A stretch of DNA of 64,000 nt, taken from NCBI RefSeq assembly GCF_002159645.1, contig NZ_NFJB01000010.1, forward strand, positions 44,343 through 108,342. Reading direction: 5' to 3'. Of the stretch, positions 17,619-28,400 are shown in pieces. A model generated the notes under the pieces. The model did no database searches. It saw only the letters and a list, made by a program, of their open reading frames with translations, and was not told where the DNA came from. A program made the translations under genes and the position numbers. Numbering within the stretch: the first letter of the stretch is position 1; every line of letters starts with the position of its first letter. This stretch comes from Parabacteroides sp. An277 (lineage in GTDB: Bacteria > Bacteroidota > Bacteroidia > Bacteroidales > Tannerellaceae).

Positions 17619-19775
17619 TTAGTCGAGAGCCTCAGCAGCTATGCGCAAGGCCGTGTCGACCACCGGAGCTTGGGGATTCGACTCCGCATAAGAGTTTTGT
17701 TGCTTCGTCCAAGGCTCTTCCAAAGCATAGAAATCAATAGACACTGGGGTACCTTCTTTAAGTTCCCGCAAACGCGCCTCAAACCAGATCTTCCAGCGCA
17801 TATAATAGAAATCCTTCAGCAGACCGTTCCACTCACGGTGGGCATAGTCGCGCAGTCCACCGTCGTCTGCCGCCAAGCGATTACCCCATGTAGTGATTTG
17901 CACGCGCGCGTTCCATTCGTAGAGCGCTTTCTCCGCCTCTGTTTTTCCCAAAGCACGAGCGCGATTCAACCATCTTCCTACAGTAAATTCCGGACGTGTT
18001 CCTAAAAGTTCATCCTGGAGCAAAATCAATTGAAGAAAACGAGTAGACGCCGAAGCATACAACGCCGCATCGTGCGCGTCATAAGCCGCTTCAATCACCT
18101 TGCCCACAAGCCTTCCTTTTTCAGCAATGGCCTGACGGAGAATATCCACAAGGTCGTATTCGAAGTTGTTGTTCCCTTCAAAATCCTTAGCGACGGACAG
18201 CATCAAACGCGCAGCACGGATGACATCGTCCGGATTGTAATAGTCCGCCATTTCCGACCAGCTCGAAACCTGATACGGATGTGCCGAAGGACGCGCACAG
18301 AAGATAGACTCGTGCGTCCCTTGTTGCGTAGATGCCGCCGGACAGTTGTAAATAGAATTGCTTAAGAGCAACCAAGCCTCTTGCAATGCCGGGACGGATT
18401 TACCGTAGCGCGCCCGGACGTATCCTTGCAACCATTCATCCTTCTGGAAGTGAGACGAACGCCAAGGCAGCTCGGTGAGCAGCTCAAACATCACCGGGTT
18501 ATTTTCGATTCCCTCCGGCGTCATGCCCACGCCACGCAGAGTTTTGCTGAAATCGCTCGCCTTCGCCTTGTAGAATTCGTCGATGACATGTTGCATTTTG
18601 CCATGCAGCCCCACGTTTCCGCCGTAATTGAGCAACATGCAATAGAGCCAATCGTGTTGCCCGAAGCCATTGGGGCGAAACCATGAAGAGTTTGGGTCAC
18701 CCCATTGTGGACGGCTCTCGGAAAAGAGGTCGAGAATAAGCATATCGCCCGCCTGAAGGTTCTGAATCATCTGCGAATGCGGGCAGCGTTGCCAAGCCAT
18801 TGCGACCCAGACCGCCTGCGGATTGTTCTTTTTCATCGCTTGCATGATGGCTTTCCCGGCGGCGTCGAGATCTACGCCGTCCACGCTACCTCCTTCGTGG
18901 AACGGGTCCATGCTGTAAAAGTTGGCTTTGCCATAGAGGCGGTTCATTTCCTTATAATAGAGGGAAGCGATTTCTTGGAACCGGGCATCGGTGGGCAAAA
19001 GGAATGCCGGACGCGGATAGCCGTTCCACTTTCCCGGATCGGAGACATTCAAGCCTAACTTTTCCTTCGCATTATGCGGAACCATGCCCGAATAACCCGG
19101 AAGGACAGGCTGGATTCCAAATTCGCGCATCCGCTTCAGGATTTTCTTTTGTAACTCGGCGCGTTGTTCGTACCAGCTGTCCGGATTAGGTCCGCCCCAG
19201 CCTTCGAGGTTGTTCATCAGCCACCAAGCTTGAAATCCCGCTCCGGCGATGAAGGCGTTGATTTCCTCTTTCCCGTATCCCAACTTTTGGAGGACATGAT
19301 ACCAAACCACGTCTGTCCCCACAATCGCCAGCGGAAGGTTGATTCCATGCAACGCCATCCAGTCTATTTCCTGTTCCCAGCGTTCCCAATCCCAGAACGC
19401 CATCGTGTAGGAATAGGTGCAATAGTTGAAATCATAACGGTAAGGAAGTTCCGTCTTGTGGCGTTCCGGTTGTTTGACGGGCGGCAACACGTCGGGCAAC
19501 TTCGCCTTCATGCCATTCCACGAGAGATGAATCCCTGCATAGTATTTAAGATACCAATTCAGTCCTGTAGCGATACTCACGTAATTATTTCCGCGAATCA
19601 CCACCTTATTGTCCTTTTGGTCCAGTTCGAAGAAATCGGTATCCGAGCTCTTTTTCTCGATGATAAACTTCTCGGAAGCTCCTTTGTCAATGCGCTCCAA
19701 CAAACCTTGGATAGGCGAGGAGGCATAAGCAATCGTTGTCATGAAAAGACAGGTTAATAGATAAAAGAATTTCAT
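17619..19775 (-). CDS. GH89 alpha-N-acetylglucosaminidase, secreted
   Basis: A 718-residue homologue of human NAGLU with a signal peptide ending AYAS. It would remove terminal alpha-linked GlcNAc, as found in heparan sulfate and in alpha-1,4-GlcNAc-capped gastric mucin. The N-terminal domain (20-110) precedes a TIM barrel with NYCTYSYTMAFWDWERWEQE. The two catalytic acids seen in the family correspond to Glu294 (DPFHEGG) and Glu353 (LDLFSESRPQW). A helical C-terminal domain follows. Its start overlaps the stop of the upstream 795-aa gene by 4 bases, so the two are co-translated as the last genes of the locus. Confidence 0.93.
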   Translation of the reverse strand: MKFFYLLTCLFMTTIAYASSPIQGLLERIDKGASEKFIIEKKSSDTDFFELDQKDNKVVIRGNNYVSIATGLNWYLKYYAGIHLSWNGMKAKLPDVLPPVKQPERHKTELPYRYDFNYCTYSYTMAFWDWERWEQEIDWMALHGINLPLAIVGTDVVWYHVLQKLGYGKEEINAFIAGAGFQAWWLMNNLEGWGGPNPDSWYEQRAELQKKILKRMREFGIQPVLPGYSGMVPHNAKEKLGLNVSDPGKWNGYPRPAFLLPTDARFQEIASLYYKEMNRLYGKANFYSMDPFHEGGSVDGVDLDAAGKAIMQAMKKNNPQAVWVAMAWQRCPHSQMIQNLQAGDMLILDLFSESRPQWGDPNSSWFRPNGFGQHDWLYCMLLNYGGNVGLHGKMQHVIDEFYKAKASDFSKTLRGVGMTPEGIENNPVMFELLTELPWRSSHFQKDEWLQGYVRARYGKSVPALQEAWLLLSNSIYNCPAASTQQGTHESIFCARPSAHPYQVSSWSEMADYYNPDDVIRAARLMLSVAKDFEGNNNFEYDLVDILRQAIAEKGRLVGKVIEAAYDAHDAALYASASTRFLQLILLQDELLGTRPEFTVGRWLNRARALGKTEAEKALYEWNARVQITTWGNRLAADDGGLRDYAHREWNGLLKDFYYMRWKIWFEARLRELKEGTPVSIDFYALEEPWTKQQNSYAESNPQAPVVDTALRIAAEALD

Positions 19776-22159
19776 TGCTTGTCATTTAAAAAGTTCATAT
19801 ATCCGGCAGGCAATTCCTGCATTTTGGTTCCTTTTGCCGACTTGAAGCGGACAGCATGGGCGCGGCGCAGGTTCACATGCAAATTCGTGATTTGAGGCTC
19901 GTCGGGCGTGACGGTTATTTCGTTTCCTTGCTGCCGGACTTGGCAATTGTATTCGACAATGCTTCCGTCTGCCCGCTCGACAATGAATGCGTTCGTCAAG
20001 AAAGTTTCGCCCAAGCATTTGAATACTTCATGTACGTCGTTATCTTGCGTATTAACGGTTTGCCAGTCGCTAATCATGTTCACATACTCTTCGCCGATGA
20101 TGAAATGGCGTGTGTCGTAAAGCTTGGGATGTGGATTTCCGAAGCTGGGTGTCGAGAAATCCACCTGTGTATCGGCAGAGCAAGCCTGTTCCACTTCCAG
20201 ATAAGGATCCACCACAAATGCCCAGCGCAGCTTGCCCGATGAGTCAATCAGATTAGAAAAAGCACCCATTGCATTGTATGTTTGGAGCAGCCATTTTTCA
20301 TCTCCGGTCAGCAGGTAAGCATAATAGGTGACATAAGCACGCCATGCGCTCCAGCCATGGGGCGAATTGAACATGTTTGGCAGCATTTGCACGTCATATT
20401 GCGCTTCCCAGAAGCGCATCGTCCCTTGTCTGCGCCGGGCATCGGGGACACGCAATTGCGTCAGGCAAGCATGGCTGTCTAAGATGGAAAGCATCGCCTC
20501 CGTATAGCGTTTCTTAGCCGCAGGGTCTTTTTCCAAGATGGCCAGCATTCCTATTTGCAACGCCGAGCAGGAAATCATGCCGTCTTCGAAGGTGTGTTCG
20601 CCTTCGGTCTGGAAGTTTCCTTGGGCAGAGACAAGCTGGTCGATGGCACGCTTGGCGGAATCGTAATGCCGCTTGGCACGTTCGTCCCACACTTTGTCGC
20701 CCGGAGCCAAATTCCGTTCAGCCAAGGCCAGTTCCAACATGCTTTTAGCCACATAGATGACGCTTGTGTAGATTGTCCCATGATTGCAGTAAGCACCATC
20801 TTCGCGTTGCGCGGAGCGGATAAGCCAATCGCCCAATCGCGCGGCGCGTTCGAGGTCGTTCACGTCACCTTTCGCCTCGAAGCGGTCCACTAACATGCCA
20901 ATCGTCGTGGAAGTGTTCTGGATTCGGGTGGCATAATAGAGCGGTTCCACTTTTATGGAGTCATGCAATTGGGTATAAAGCAGCTCAAAGTAATCATCCA
21001 ACTTCTTATCCAATTCTTTGTCGGGGAAATAGCGCGCCGCGAGGAACGCGGAATAGAATCCATACCAACTTTCGGCGTGTGAAGTGGGCTTTTGATGGAA
21101 ACGCCAGGCGTTTTCCCGTGCGCGTTTCATGACCCATTGCCAGGGCTGGTGGACAGTCAGGATGGCTTCCGCCTGTTTGCCGTCCGAATGGGCCGTCAAG
21201 GTATAAAGCCCCGGATTTTCCAGCCGGGTGCGTATCTGATAACACCCTTTTCCGGCCGGAGAGACTTCTGCCTGAATCTCTTTCCCCTCGCTATCCGTGA
21301 TGCGGACTTGTGGATGGTGCGCATAGAGCAGGCAAGCGGCCTCTTCTCCGGCTTTATAGGAGGTTTGTCCGATATCAAACAACGGAATATCGACCGAAGC
21401 CGCAATCGTTTCCTCCAGTTTCTCGATTTGAGGAATGGGCAAGAAGACGATTGTCCACTCGCGCGTTTCGTCTTGCGCCAATTCATAGAGATGCTGCGGA
21501 TGGCGGTCGGGCAGCGGCAAGGCATTCATCAAATCCAGGTTCAGCGATTCGATTCGATGCCCGTAAAACCAATAAGGCGCCGGGTCTTGATAGCCTAAAT
21601 TGTAATCCACGCTCCACGAAGCAATCGGGTCGGGCGACGCCAATGCCAATATTTGCCCGCCAGGCGTCTGCATATAGCCATAGAAATGCGTCTTCTCGTT
21701 GCGCATCAAGGTGGGGAAATACTTTCCGAACCATTGCGGATATTGGTCCATGTAAGTGTCGATGCCCAGTTTGAGCCCCGCCTTCTGAGGTTGGAATTTC
21801 GTGTGGGAAGCATTCTTTATCCGGACGCGAATCGCCGGCTTCCCGTTATAATCCGTATAAGTCAGCCGGCATTGGATGCCATCGATTTCGCCCACATAGG
21901 AAGCATATCCGTCAGGATGCCAAGCAGCGCGGCGTTCATTCCCTTCCGTTTTCAGGTAAAAGGAAGGTCCGGCATGATTTCCCTCTTGGAAGAAAGGAAT
22001 CGTGTCTGCATTCTTCTTAGGTTGGAAGATTAAGCGTTCCGCACAGCCATCTTCACCGATTTCCCATTTCCATCCGGATTGTTCGATGGATATTTGGGCT
22101 GTCAATGCCGGAGCAATTCCTAACATAGCCCCGGCAAGCATACATTTCAAGTGTTTCAT
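19772..22159 (-). CDS. Secreted protein of unknown family, probable (alpha/alpha)-barrel carbohydrate enzyme
   Basis: A 795-residue protein with a signal peptide ending LTAQ. I do not recognise a named family. Residues about 20-240 look like a beta-sandwich rich in aromatic residues, 240-340 like an Ig-type domain (TLTAHSDGKQAEAILTV), and 340-720 are a helical region with repeated GDWLIRSAQREDGAYCNHGT- and LQIGMLAILEKD-type segments as in six-hairpin glycosidases and polysaccharide lyases. A short beta tail ends the chain. Candidate catalytic acids include those near FEDGMISC and RFWEAQYD. It sits between the DUF4874/4832 lipoprotein and GH89 genes, so it probably acts on the same glycan. Confidence 0.75.
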   Translation of the reverse strand: MKHLKCMLAGAMLGIAPALTAQISIEQSGWKWEIGEDGCAERLIFQPKKNADTIPFFQEGNHAGPSFYLKTEGNERRAAWHPDGYASYVGEIDGIQCRLTYTDYNGKPAIRVRIKNASHTKFQPQKAGLKLGIDTYMDQYPQWFGKYFPTLMRNEKTHFYGYMQTPGGQILALASPDPIASWSVDYNLGYQDPAPYWFYGHRIESLNLDLMNALPLPDRHPQHLYELAQDETREWTIVFLPIPQIEKLEETIAASVDIPLFDIGQTSYKAGEEAACLLYAHHPQVRITDSEGKEIQAEVSPAGKGCYQIRTRLENPGLYTLTAHSDGKQAEAILTVHQPWQWVMKRARENAWRFHQKPTSHAESWYGFYSAFLAARYFPDKELDKKLDDYFELLYTQLHDSIKVEPLYYATRIQNTSTTIGMLVDRFEAKGDVNDLERAARLGDWLIRSAQREDGAYCNHGTIYTSVIYVAKSMLELALAERNLAPGDKVWDERAKRHYDSAKRAIDQLVSAQGNFQTEGEHTFEDGMISCSALQIGMLAILEKDPAAKKRYTEAMLSILDSHACLTQLRVPDARRRQGTMRFWEAQYDVQMLPNMFNSPHGWSAWRAYVTYYAYLLTGDEKWLLQTYNAMGAFSNLIDSSGKLRWAFVVDPYLEVEQACSADTQVDFSTPSFGNPHPKLYDTRHFIIGEEYVNMISDWQTVNTQDNDVHEVFKCLGETFLTNAFIVERADGSIVEYNCQVRQQGNEITVTPDEPQITNLHVNLRRAHAVRFKSAKGTKMQELPAGYMNFLNDKQ

Positions 22160-22195
22160 GTTGGGTTCAATATTGATTATGTATGCAAAGATAAG

Positions 22196-23764
22196 TCAAA
22201 TCTCCACAGTTGTCAGGATATTCACGCCGAATTTTCCATCTTTCGAAATCCACCAGTCCACATTGCCGTTTGCACAGCGGATGGCGAAGCGGGGATTCAT
22301 ATTTAAGCGCATGGAGCCGTCTGGAATCCATAATCCCAAGCGATAAGTGCCGGGCTTCATGTCCGGAGGTAAAGCCCAAGTTGCCTGGATGCGATGCAGC
22401 AAAGGCGTGCAAGTAGAATCGCCTGGCGCATATGGCTGCCAATCGTTCACGCGTGTGCTTGTCGGCAAGATTTTTGCCACCTTTCCTGTTTCATCAATCA
22501 GGACAAAATGTACTTCGTGATCATTGAAAAGCGTCGAAAAGCCGCGATTTATCAATGTCAGCTCAATCGGATTCTCTTTTCCCGCTTTCCATCGCTTAGG
22601 ACAGGAGAGTTCTTGCAGTTCAATGCGATAGCCTAAATGGTCGCGGATATAATCGAAGGCATTCCGTTCGGCCGCGCTCCCGTCTTGGTTCTCGAAGTAG
22701 CCATCAGAGATAGGCATCTTGTTCTTCGTGAGGAAATCCTTGCTGATGGGCGTCTTTTTCCATTGCATCATCGAGTATTTATCGCTTACTCCTTTTTCTT
22801 TATAATTGTGAATCGCGCTGAGCGAGGTGTAATGTTGGAGGAAAAGGCGGCGTGCCGTTTGTGGACCGTCGATGAGCCAACCTTTTCCTGGATTGTCGGG
22901 GTCTTGATTCACGCTCCATGTGCCCCAAGGCAATTCTCCATCGACTGGAAGAAAGGGTGATTCGCGCACAATTTGCTCGAATGCCGGCGTTCCTTCCGAC
23001 ATTTCCCCGTCCCATGGATGCGGCTGGATGACAATGAAATCATCGTGAAACGAAATATGCCGATATTTCCCCGAATCCGCCGCCAGCAGGTTTTTATAAG
23101 TGGGCACGCGCACTTGCACATAGCGTCCTTCGGGCGTCATCTGGAGTATAGCTTCCAAAATTTCCCGTTTCGTCTCGTCGGATTGCTCCAATCCGTGCAC
23201 CGAACTGTGCCATTCGCCCCAAGCCCCAATCATGCCAGCCTGCACGACTTGAATCACGTCGCGGTTCGCCTCCAAGAAGGGTTTCAACTGCTCGGCATGG
23301 CGCAGAATGTCCTCTTTCGTCGGGCCTTTGGGCGCACGTCCCATGAAAGCCGTTTCATAAGCAAAACGAAGTACGGCTTTCTTCCCCAATTCTCGGAGTT
23401 TTTCGAAGAAAATTGCCATAGTTTGGAAATTTTCTGGCGATATTTTTTCCCCCACCAAATCGGTCAGGTAGAAATAGGTTTGCACGAGCGAAACACTGTC
23501 CGTTGCGTACAGTGCAGATTGCTCTTCCAAGTAGGAAGTAATGTCCGGATAGTTCTTTGCATCCCAAAGATAATTCTTGTTTGCCACATCCAAAGCGACC
23601 TCCAGCCGGAAGCCCCGCTCCGGATTATAAAGTCCCTCTTTTCCATGTGGCGAATCGGCATAAATGCCGTGGAAATCTTTGTATTGCATTCCTTCGGAGG
23701 CGCAAGCCGAGAATCCGAGGAGAATGCCTGCCAATATGCAAAATCGTGTTATCGTTTTCATCAT
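22196..23764 (-). CDS. DUF4874/DUF4832 lipoprotein
   Basis: A 522-residue lipoprotein (lipobox GFSAC). Residues about 45-220 (NPERGFRLE, then VQAGMIGAWGEWHSS) match the DUF4874 barrel-like domain; the remainder, ending in a beta region with the LTLINRGFSTLF segment, matches DUF4832. Proteins of this pair are frequent in Bacteroidetes polysaccharide loci; the barrel resembles glycosidases of the GH-A kind, but activity is not established. It follows SusD after a gap of 158 bases that holds a long hairpin repeat, and precedes the 795-aa gene by 36 bases. Confidence 0.82.
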   Translation of the reverse strand: MMKTITRFCILAGILLGFSACASEGMQYKDFHGIYADSPHGKEGLYNPERGFRLEVALDVANKNYLWDAKNYPDITSYLEEQSALYATDSVSLVQTYFYLTDLVGEKISPENFQTMAIFFEKLRELGKKAVLRFAYETAFMGRAPKGPTKEDILRHAEQLKPFLEANRDVIQVVQAGMIGAWGEWHSSVHGLEQSDETKREILEAILQMTPEGRYVQVRVPTYKNLLAADSGKYRHISFHDDFIVIQPHPWDGEMSEGTPAFEQIVRESPFLPVDGELPWGTWSVNQDPDNPGKGWLIDGPQTARRLFLQHYTSLSAIHNYKEKGVSDKYSMMQWKKTPISKDFLTKNKMPISDGYFENQDGSAAERNAFDYIRDHLGYRIELQELSCPKRWKAGKENPIELTLINRGFSTLFNDHEVHFVLIDETGKVAKILPTSTRVNDWQPYAPGDSTCTPLLHRIQATWALPPDMKPGTYRLGLWIPDGSMRLNMNPRFAIRCANGNVDWWISKDGKFGVNILTTVEI

Positions 23765-23779
23765 TTCGTTTTATAATTT

Positions 23780-23894
23780 GGCATATAGCACACAGAGAAC
23801 ACAAATTAAATAGATTTTCACCGATTTATTCAGTGGCAAATTTATAAAATAGAATCGGTGGTTGTTCATTAAATCTGCGTTATCTGCGTGCCAT
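23780..23894. repeat. Long imperfect palindromic repeat (copy 1)
   Basis: TGGCA near the left end pairs with TGCCA at the right end, and CACCGATT pairs with AATCGGTG near the loop. The sequence resembles two further copies in this window (38395 and 46614), all with the CTGCG/ATCTG words. It lies between susD and the DUF4874 gene, inside the operon. Confidence 0.65.
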
Positions 23895-23922
23895 TATTTG
23901 TTTAAAGATAACTTTCTGCTAA

Positions 23923-25389
23923 TTAATATCCCGGATTCTGGATAATAATGCCTTTTCCTTCGTTAATGACCGATTGCGGCAGCGGAAAGAGGACGAATTC
24001 ATCCTTTGTAGTCGTACTTCCGCGCCGTCGTGCGTTTTCGATGAATTGGTCATAACGAATCAGGTCGGAGCGGCGGACGCCTTCAAACCAAAGTTCATGC
24101 CCGCGTTCGTCGAGATTCTTCTGCAAGAAATCATCCACACCGCTGATGTCGGCCATTGTGTAAGCAGGCAATTTGGCGCGCGTGCGAACTCGATTCAACA
24201 AATCCAATGCCTCGGAAGTGACAGTTCCACTATTGCGCACAATGGCTTCAGAAAGGAGCGTTAAGACATCGGCATAACGGTAAACGACCAAGTCTATCTG
24301 GCTTCCGTCTCCGGTCGATTCCGGGTCTTCGCCATATTTCACAGGAACAGCACCTGAATAGGTATTTCCATGTTTCGCAATATCCGTTTCCTCATTGAAG
24401 ATGGCTCCGTCGGTTCCCACATATTCGCCCACCAAGACTGAAAGGCGGTCGTCGCCTTCTTCAAACGTATGATAGAAAGGCCATGGAACTTTATAACCAT
24501 CCCACTTTTGGATAGCCATGTTCGTTGTCGGATAATTGCCCGGTAAAACGTGGTCGTGCCATAATTGTAATGCAGTTCCTCGTTGGCAAGTAGCAGCCCA
24601 GATAATCTCCTTATTTCCTTCATTTTCTAATGTGAAGATGTCGGCATAACGATTCATCAATCCGTAACCATATTCCGATTTCATTAATTCACGTCCGCAT
24701 TCTTCCGCTTTCGCCCAATTCTTCTCGTGCATGTAATACTTCATCAAGACCGTATAAGCCAAGCCCTTGTCGAAGCGACCATATTCTGATGTACGGGTTG
24801 GCAATCCTTCTAAAGATTGTAACAGATTTCCTTCAATAAATTGCTGCATTTCTTCTTCTGTAGCACGAGGCACAATCACTTCGTCCAATGGATTCTTTAA
24901 ATTCTCCAAGGTAGGAAGTGGAATAGGGCCATAGAAATCATACAATAAATAAGCTAACCATCCCATACCTAAATGTGTTTCGGCTTGTAATAAGGCTTTT
25001 GAACTTTCAGGCATGTCCACGTTCGATATTCTATCTAGTGTTAAAATCATAGTGCCGATGTATTTGTAATAATCAAGATAATTTCTTGTTGCATAATTAT
25101 GATTGGGTGTCCAATTATGAGTTGTTAAAGGAATCCAACTGTCGTTAACCCAACAACAAGAAGCTAGGTCCGTTGTCATATCTCCGATAATTTGTACTCC
25201 ATACGCACAATAGAATACACCACTGGAGCTACGAAAAGCAGCATATACGCCACCTACAACAAGAGCTTCCGCATCATCTTCATTTATAGGAAAGAAATCA
25301 GGATTAATAGCATCATATCTTTCCGATTCTAAGTTTGTACACGAGGCTAATGCCAAGCAGCATAAAGCTGCATATAATAATTTCTTCAT
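23923..25389 (-). CDS. SusD/RagB-family outer-membrane glycan-binding lipoprotein
   Basis: A 488-residue lipoprotein (lipobox ALASC, Cys17) of the RagB/SusD family. The N-terminal helices with DAEALVVGGVYAAFRSS and the C-terminal LLNRVRTRAKLPAYT, DERGHELWFEGVRRSDLIRY segments are signatures of the family. It forms the lid over the SusC barrel and captures the glycan before import. It is 21 bases after susC. The C-terminal motif LPQSVINEGKGIIIQNPGY is complete, so the gene is intact. Confidence 0.95.
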   Translation of the reverse strand: MKKLLYAALCCLALASCTNLESERYDAINPDFFPINEDDAEALVVGGVYAAFRSSSGVFYCAYGVQIIGDMTTDLASCCWVNDSWIPLTTHNWTPNHNYATRNYLDYYKYIGTMILTLDRISNVDMPESSKALLQAETHLGMGWLAYLLYDFYGPIPLPTLENLKNPLDEVIVPRATEEEMQQFIEGNLLQSLEGLPTRTSEYGRFDKGLAYTVLMKYYMHEKNWAKAEECGRELMKSEYGYGLMNRYADIFTLENEGNKEIIWAATCQRGTALQLWHDHVLPGNYPTTNMAIQKWDGYKVPWPFYHTFEEGDDRLSVLVGEYVGTDGAIFNEETDIAKHGNTYSGAVPVKYGEDPESTGDGSQIDLVVYRYADVLTLLSEAIVRNSGTVTSEALDLLNRVRTRAKLPAYTMADISGVDDFLQKNLDERGHELWFEGVRRSDLIRYDQFIENARRRGSTTTKDEFVLFPLPQSVINEGKGIIIQNPGY

Positions 25390-25410
25390 AACTGTAATCT
25401 TTATGACTAA

Positions 25411-28400
25411 TTAAAATGTAATATCTAAACCAATACTATATGTACGTACATTGGGATAAGCGTATTGTAATTGTGATGGAGAACTTGCAGAACTCGATAC
25501 ATCTGTTTCTGGGTCAAGGCCTGTGTATGGAGTGATAATAAATGGATTATTTACATCAAAATACACACGGAAATTCGATAAGATGTGTTTATCTGTTTTA
25601 ACAGGAATATTGTAGCCTAATGTAATATTCCGGCAACGGATGAACCAAGTTTTTTCGTAATAATAATCTCCAGTTCCGTAAGCACTTTCTTTTTGGAAAT
25701 AGCTTGGAAGTGTACCATTAGGATTATCTGATGAATAAACATCCCATACAGAAGTCGGTTGATTATATCCACGACGTAAGTCGTTTACGTTATTGCTAAT
25801 CCATTGTTTCTTGTAACTACCTGCTGAAAGTTTATCAAATTGGCCATAAAAATAGATGTTGAAGTCGAAGTTCTTCCAACGCAATGTGTTATTGAAACCG
25901 AAGAGATAACCAGGGTCGGCAGAACCGTAAATAACTTTATCGGCATCGTCTAATTTGCCATCAGGTTGTCCGGTTTTCAACGGAATGCCGTGTCCATCTA
26001 CTTTGATGGAGCCATCTTCATTATAAACATAACCATTAAGGTCTTTAATTTTTACTTGTCCAGGTAATGCTCCTGGCATATGAGGAATTTCTTCATTTGG
26101 TTGTACTAATCCATCAGAAACATATCCAGCATAGTAACGAATCCAACCGTCATATATACTATATGCATACGGTGTCCAACTTGGACTACGTTCTTTCCAT
26201 TTATCTCGATATAATGAGAAAGTTAAATCCGAAGTCCATTCAAAATCTTTTGTACGTATATTGCTTGTATTAATAGTCAATTCAAAACCTTGGCTTTGTG
26301 TTTTACCAATATTTGCTATAATACTATTGACTTCATTATAAGAAGGTATTTTTTGTGTATCCAATAAATCAGATATTACTTTGTGGTAGTATTCTGTTGT
26401 TACATTGATTCGATTATCTAAAAAACCGAAATCTAAACCAATATTCCATTCTTTAGAAGTTTCCCAAGTTACTAAATCATTACCTAATTGGCTAAGATAA
26501 ACGCCATTTACTACAGTATTGTTGAATATATTATTAACGCCGACTTGATAATAGCTATAAGCTACATCACCAACATTCGAATTTCCTGTTTCACCATAAC
26601 TAACACGTAGTTTACCATACGATAATATATTCTTTAAAGGTTGTAAGAATTCTTCTTCTGTAAATCGCCAGCCAAGTGCTACGGATGGAAAAATACCCCA
26701 ACGGTGTCCATCTGCAAAATTAGATGAACCATCGGCACGAATTGTGGCGGTCAATAAATAGCGATCTTTGTATGAATAGTTGATGCGCCCAAAGAAAGAG
26801 GCCATGCGTGAAATAGTCGCACTCGAACCTACAGTTGGTTTTGGCGCATTTCCGGCTCCTAAATTGTTATATAAAAATCCATCTGTTAGAAAGTTGTTAT
26901 TTCCGCCCGCTAACATTTCATAATCGAATCTTTGATAAGAATGTCCAGCTAAGATATTAAGATCATGTTCACCAAATGTTTTGAGGTAATTGGCGGTTAA
27001 TTCCATTAAGTAATCGGAATTGTCTGCTTGAGAAATATAAGCCGAACCATTCTCGCGTTGTCCATAAAGGGTTGTAGTCGGCATATATTGTTTGCGCTTT
27101 TGATAATTACGGTCAATTCCGAAGTTTGCTTTAATCATTAAATCTTTTATTGGACGTATTTCAAAGAAGACATTACCTAAGAAACGTTCTTTTCTTGTTT
27201 TATCTGTAATATCTAATAAAGAAACAGGATTAGGCAAGAATGAAGCATCTGTATTCATTGTATAATCTCCGTTTTCATTTCTTACTGGTAGAGTTGGATT
27301 GAATTGTGCTGCAGAAACTAATATACTGGCATTTTCATGTTGTCCAGCTCCTAAAGGGACGTTATCGTAATCATTACGTGATATATTTAGGTTGATACCC
27401 ATTTTCACATATTTGCTTAATGTTTGGTCTAAGTTTGCTCGCAATGAATAACGTTCCATTCCATTATTCTTGATGACACCATCTTGTTTGAAATAATTTC
27501 CTGATACTAAATATTTAGTGTTTTCTGTTCCTCCAGAAATAGATAAGTTGTGTGATGTTTGAAAACCTAAGCGTGAAATCTCATCGAACCAATTGGTATC
27601 AATTGTTGGATTTGCAATTTGAGCATCTGTATAGGGTAATGTTAATATAGGCAGAGATGGGTTATTCAGAGATACTCCTCCATAAATACCTATTTTATTG
27701 TCATGAAGCCAAAGTTCTTTGAAATAATTATTAGTAGCTTGCATGAAACTTGAAGCATCTAACATTTCATATGATTTGGCAATGTCTTGAACTGCAGCAG
27801 AGCCGGAATAGGATACTTTGGCAGCTCCTGTTTTGCCTCGTTTGGTAGTTACGATAATCACACCGTTTCCTGCACGTGCACCATAAATGGCGGTAGAGCT
27901 TGCATCTTTTAAGACCTCGATGGAGGCGATATCATTCGGATTGATAGAGCCTAAAATATTATCTTTATTTCCATCAGAGTATTTATTCCCACTACCTAAA
28001 CTACCTGTATCATTAACAGGAAAACCGTCGATAATGATTAATGGGTCATTTCCTGCTCTATCAGAAGAAGCCGCACCTCGAATGCGGAATGTTGATTGTC
28101 CTCCAGGTTGTGCACTAATGGTACTAACTTGTAAACCTGCAGCTTTTCCTGCTAATGCATGGCTAACGGTAGAGATTGTAGAAACAGGAGTATCGTCCAT
28201 TTTAACGGAGGCAACTGCACCGGTTAAGTCTTTCTTTTTCATCGTGCCATAACCAATTACAACTAATTCATCCAATTGTTCAGAATCTTCTTTTAAAGTG
28301 ATATTGATATTTTTCTGGTTGCCTATTTTTATTTCTTGTGTTATATATCCAATGTAGGAAATTTCTAAAACGGAATTGCTTTCTGCATTTATAGAGAAAT

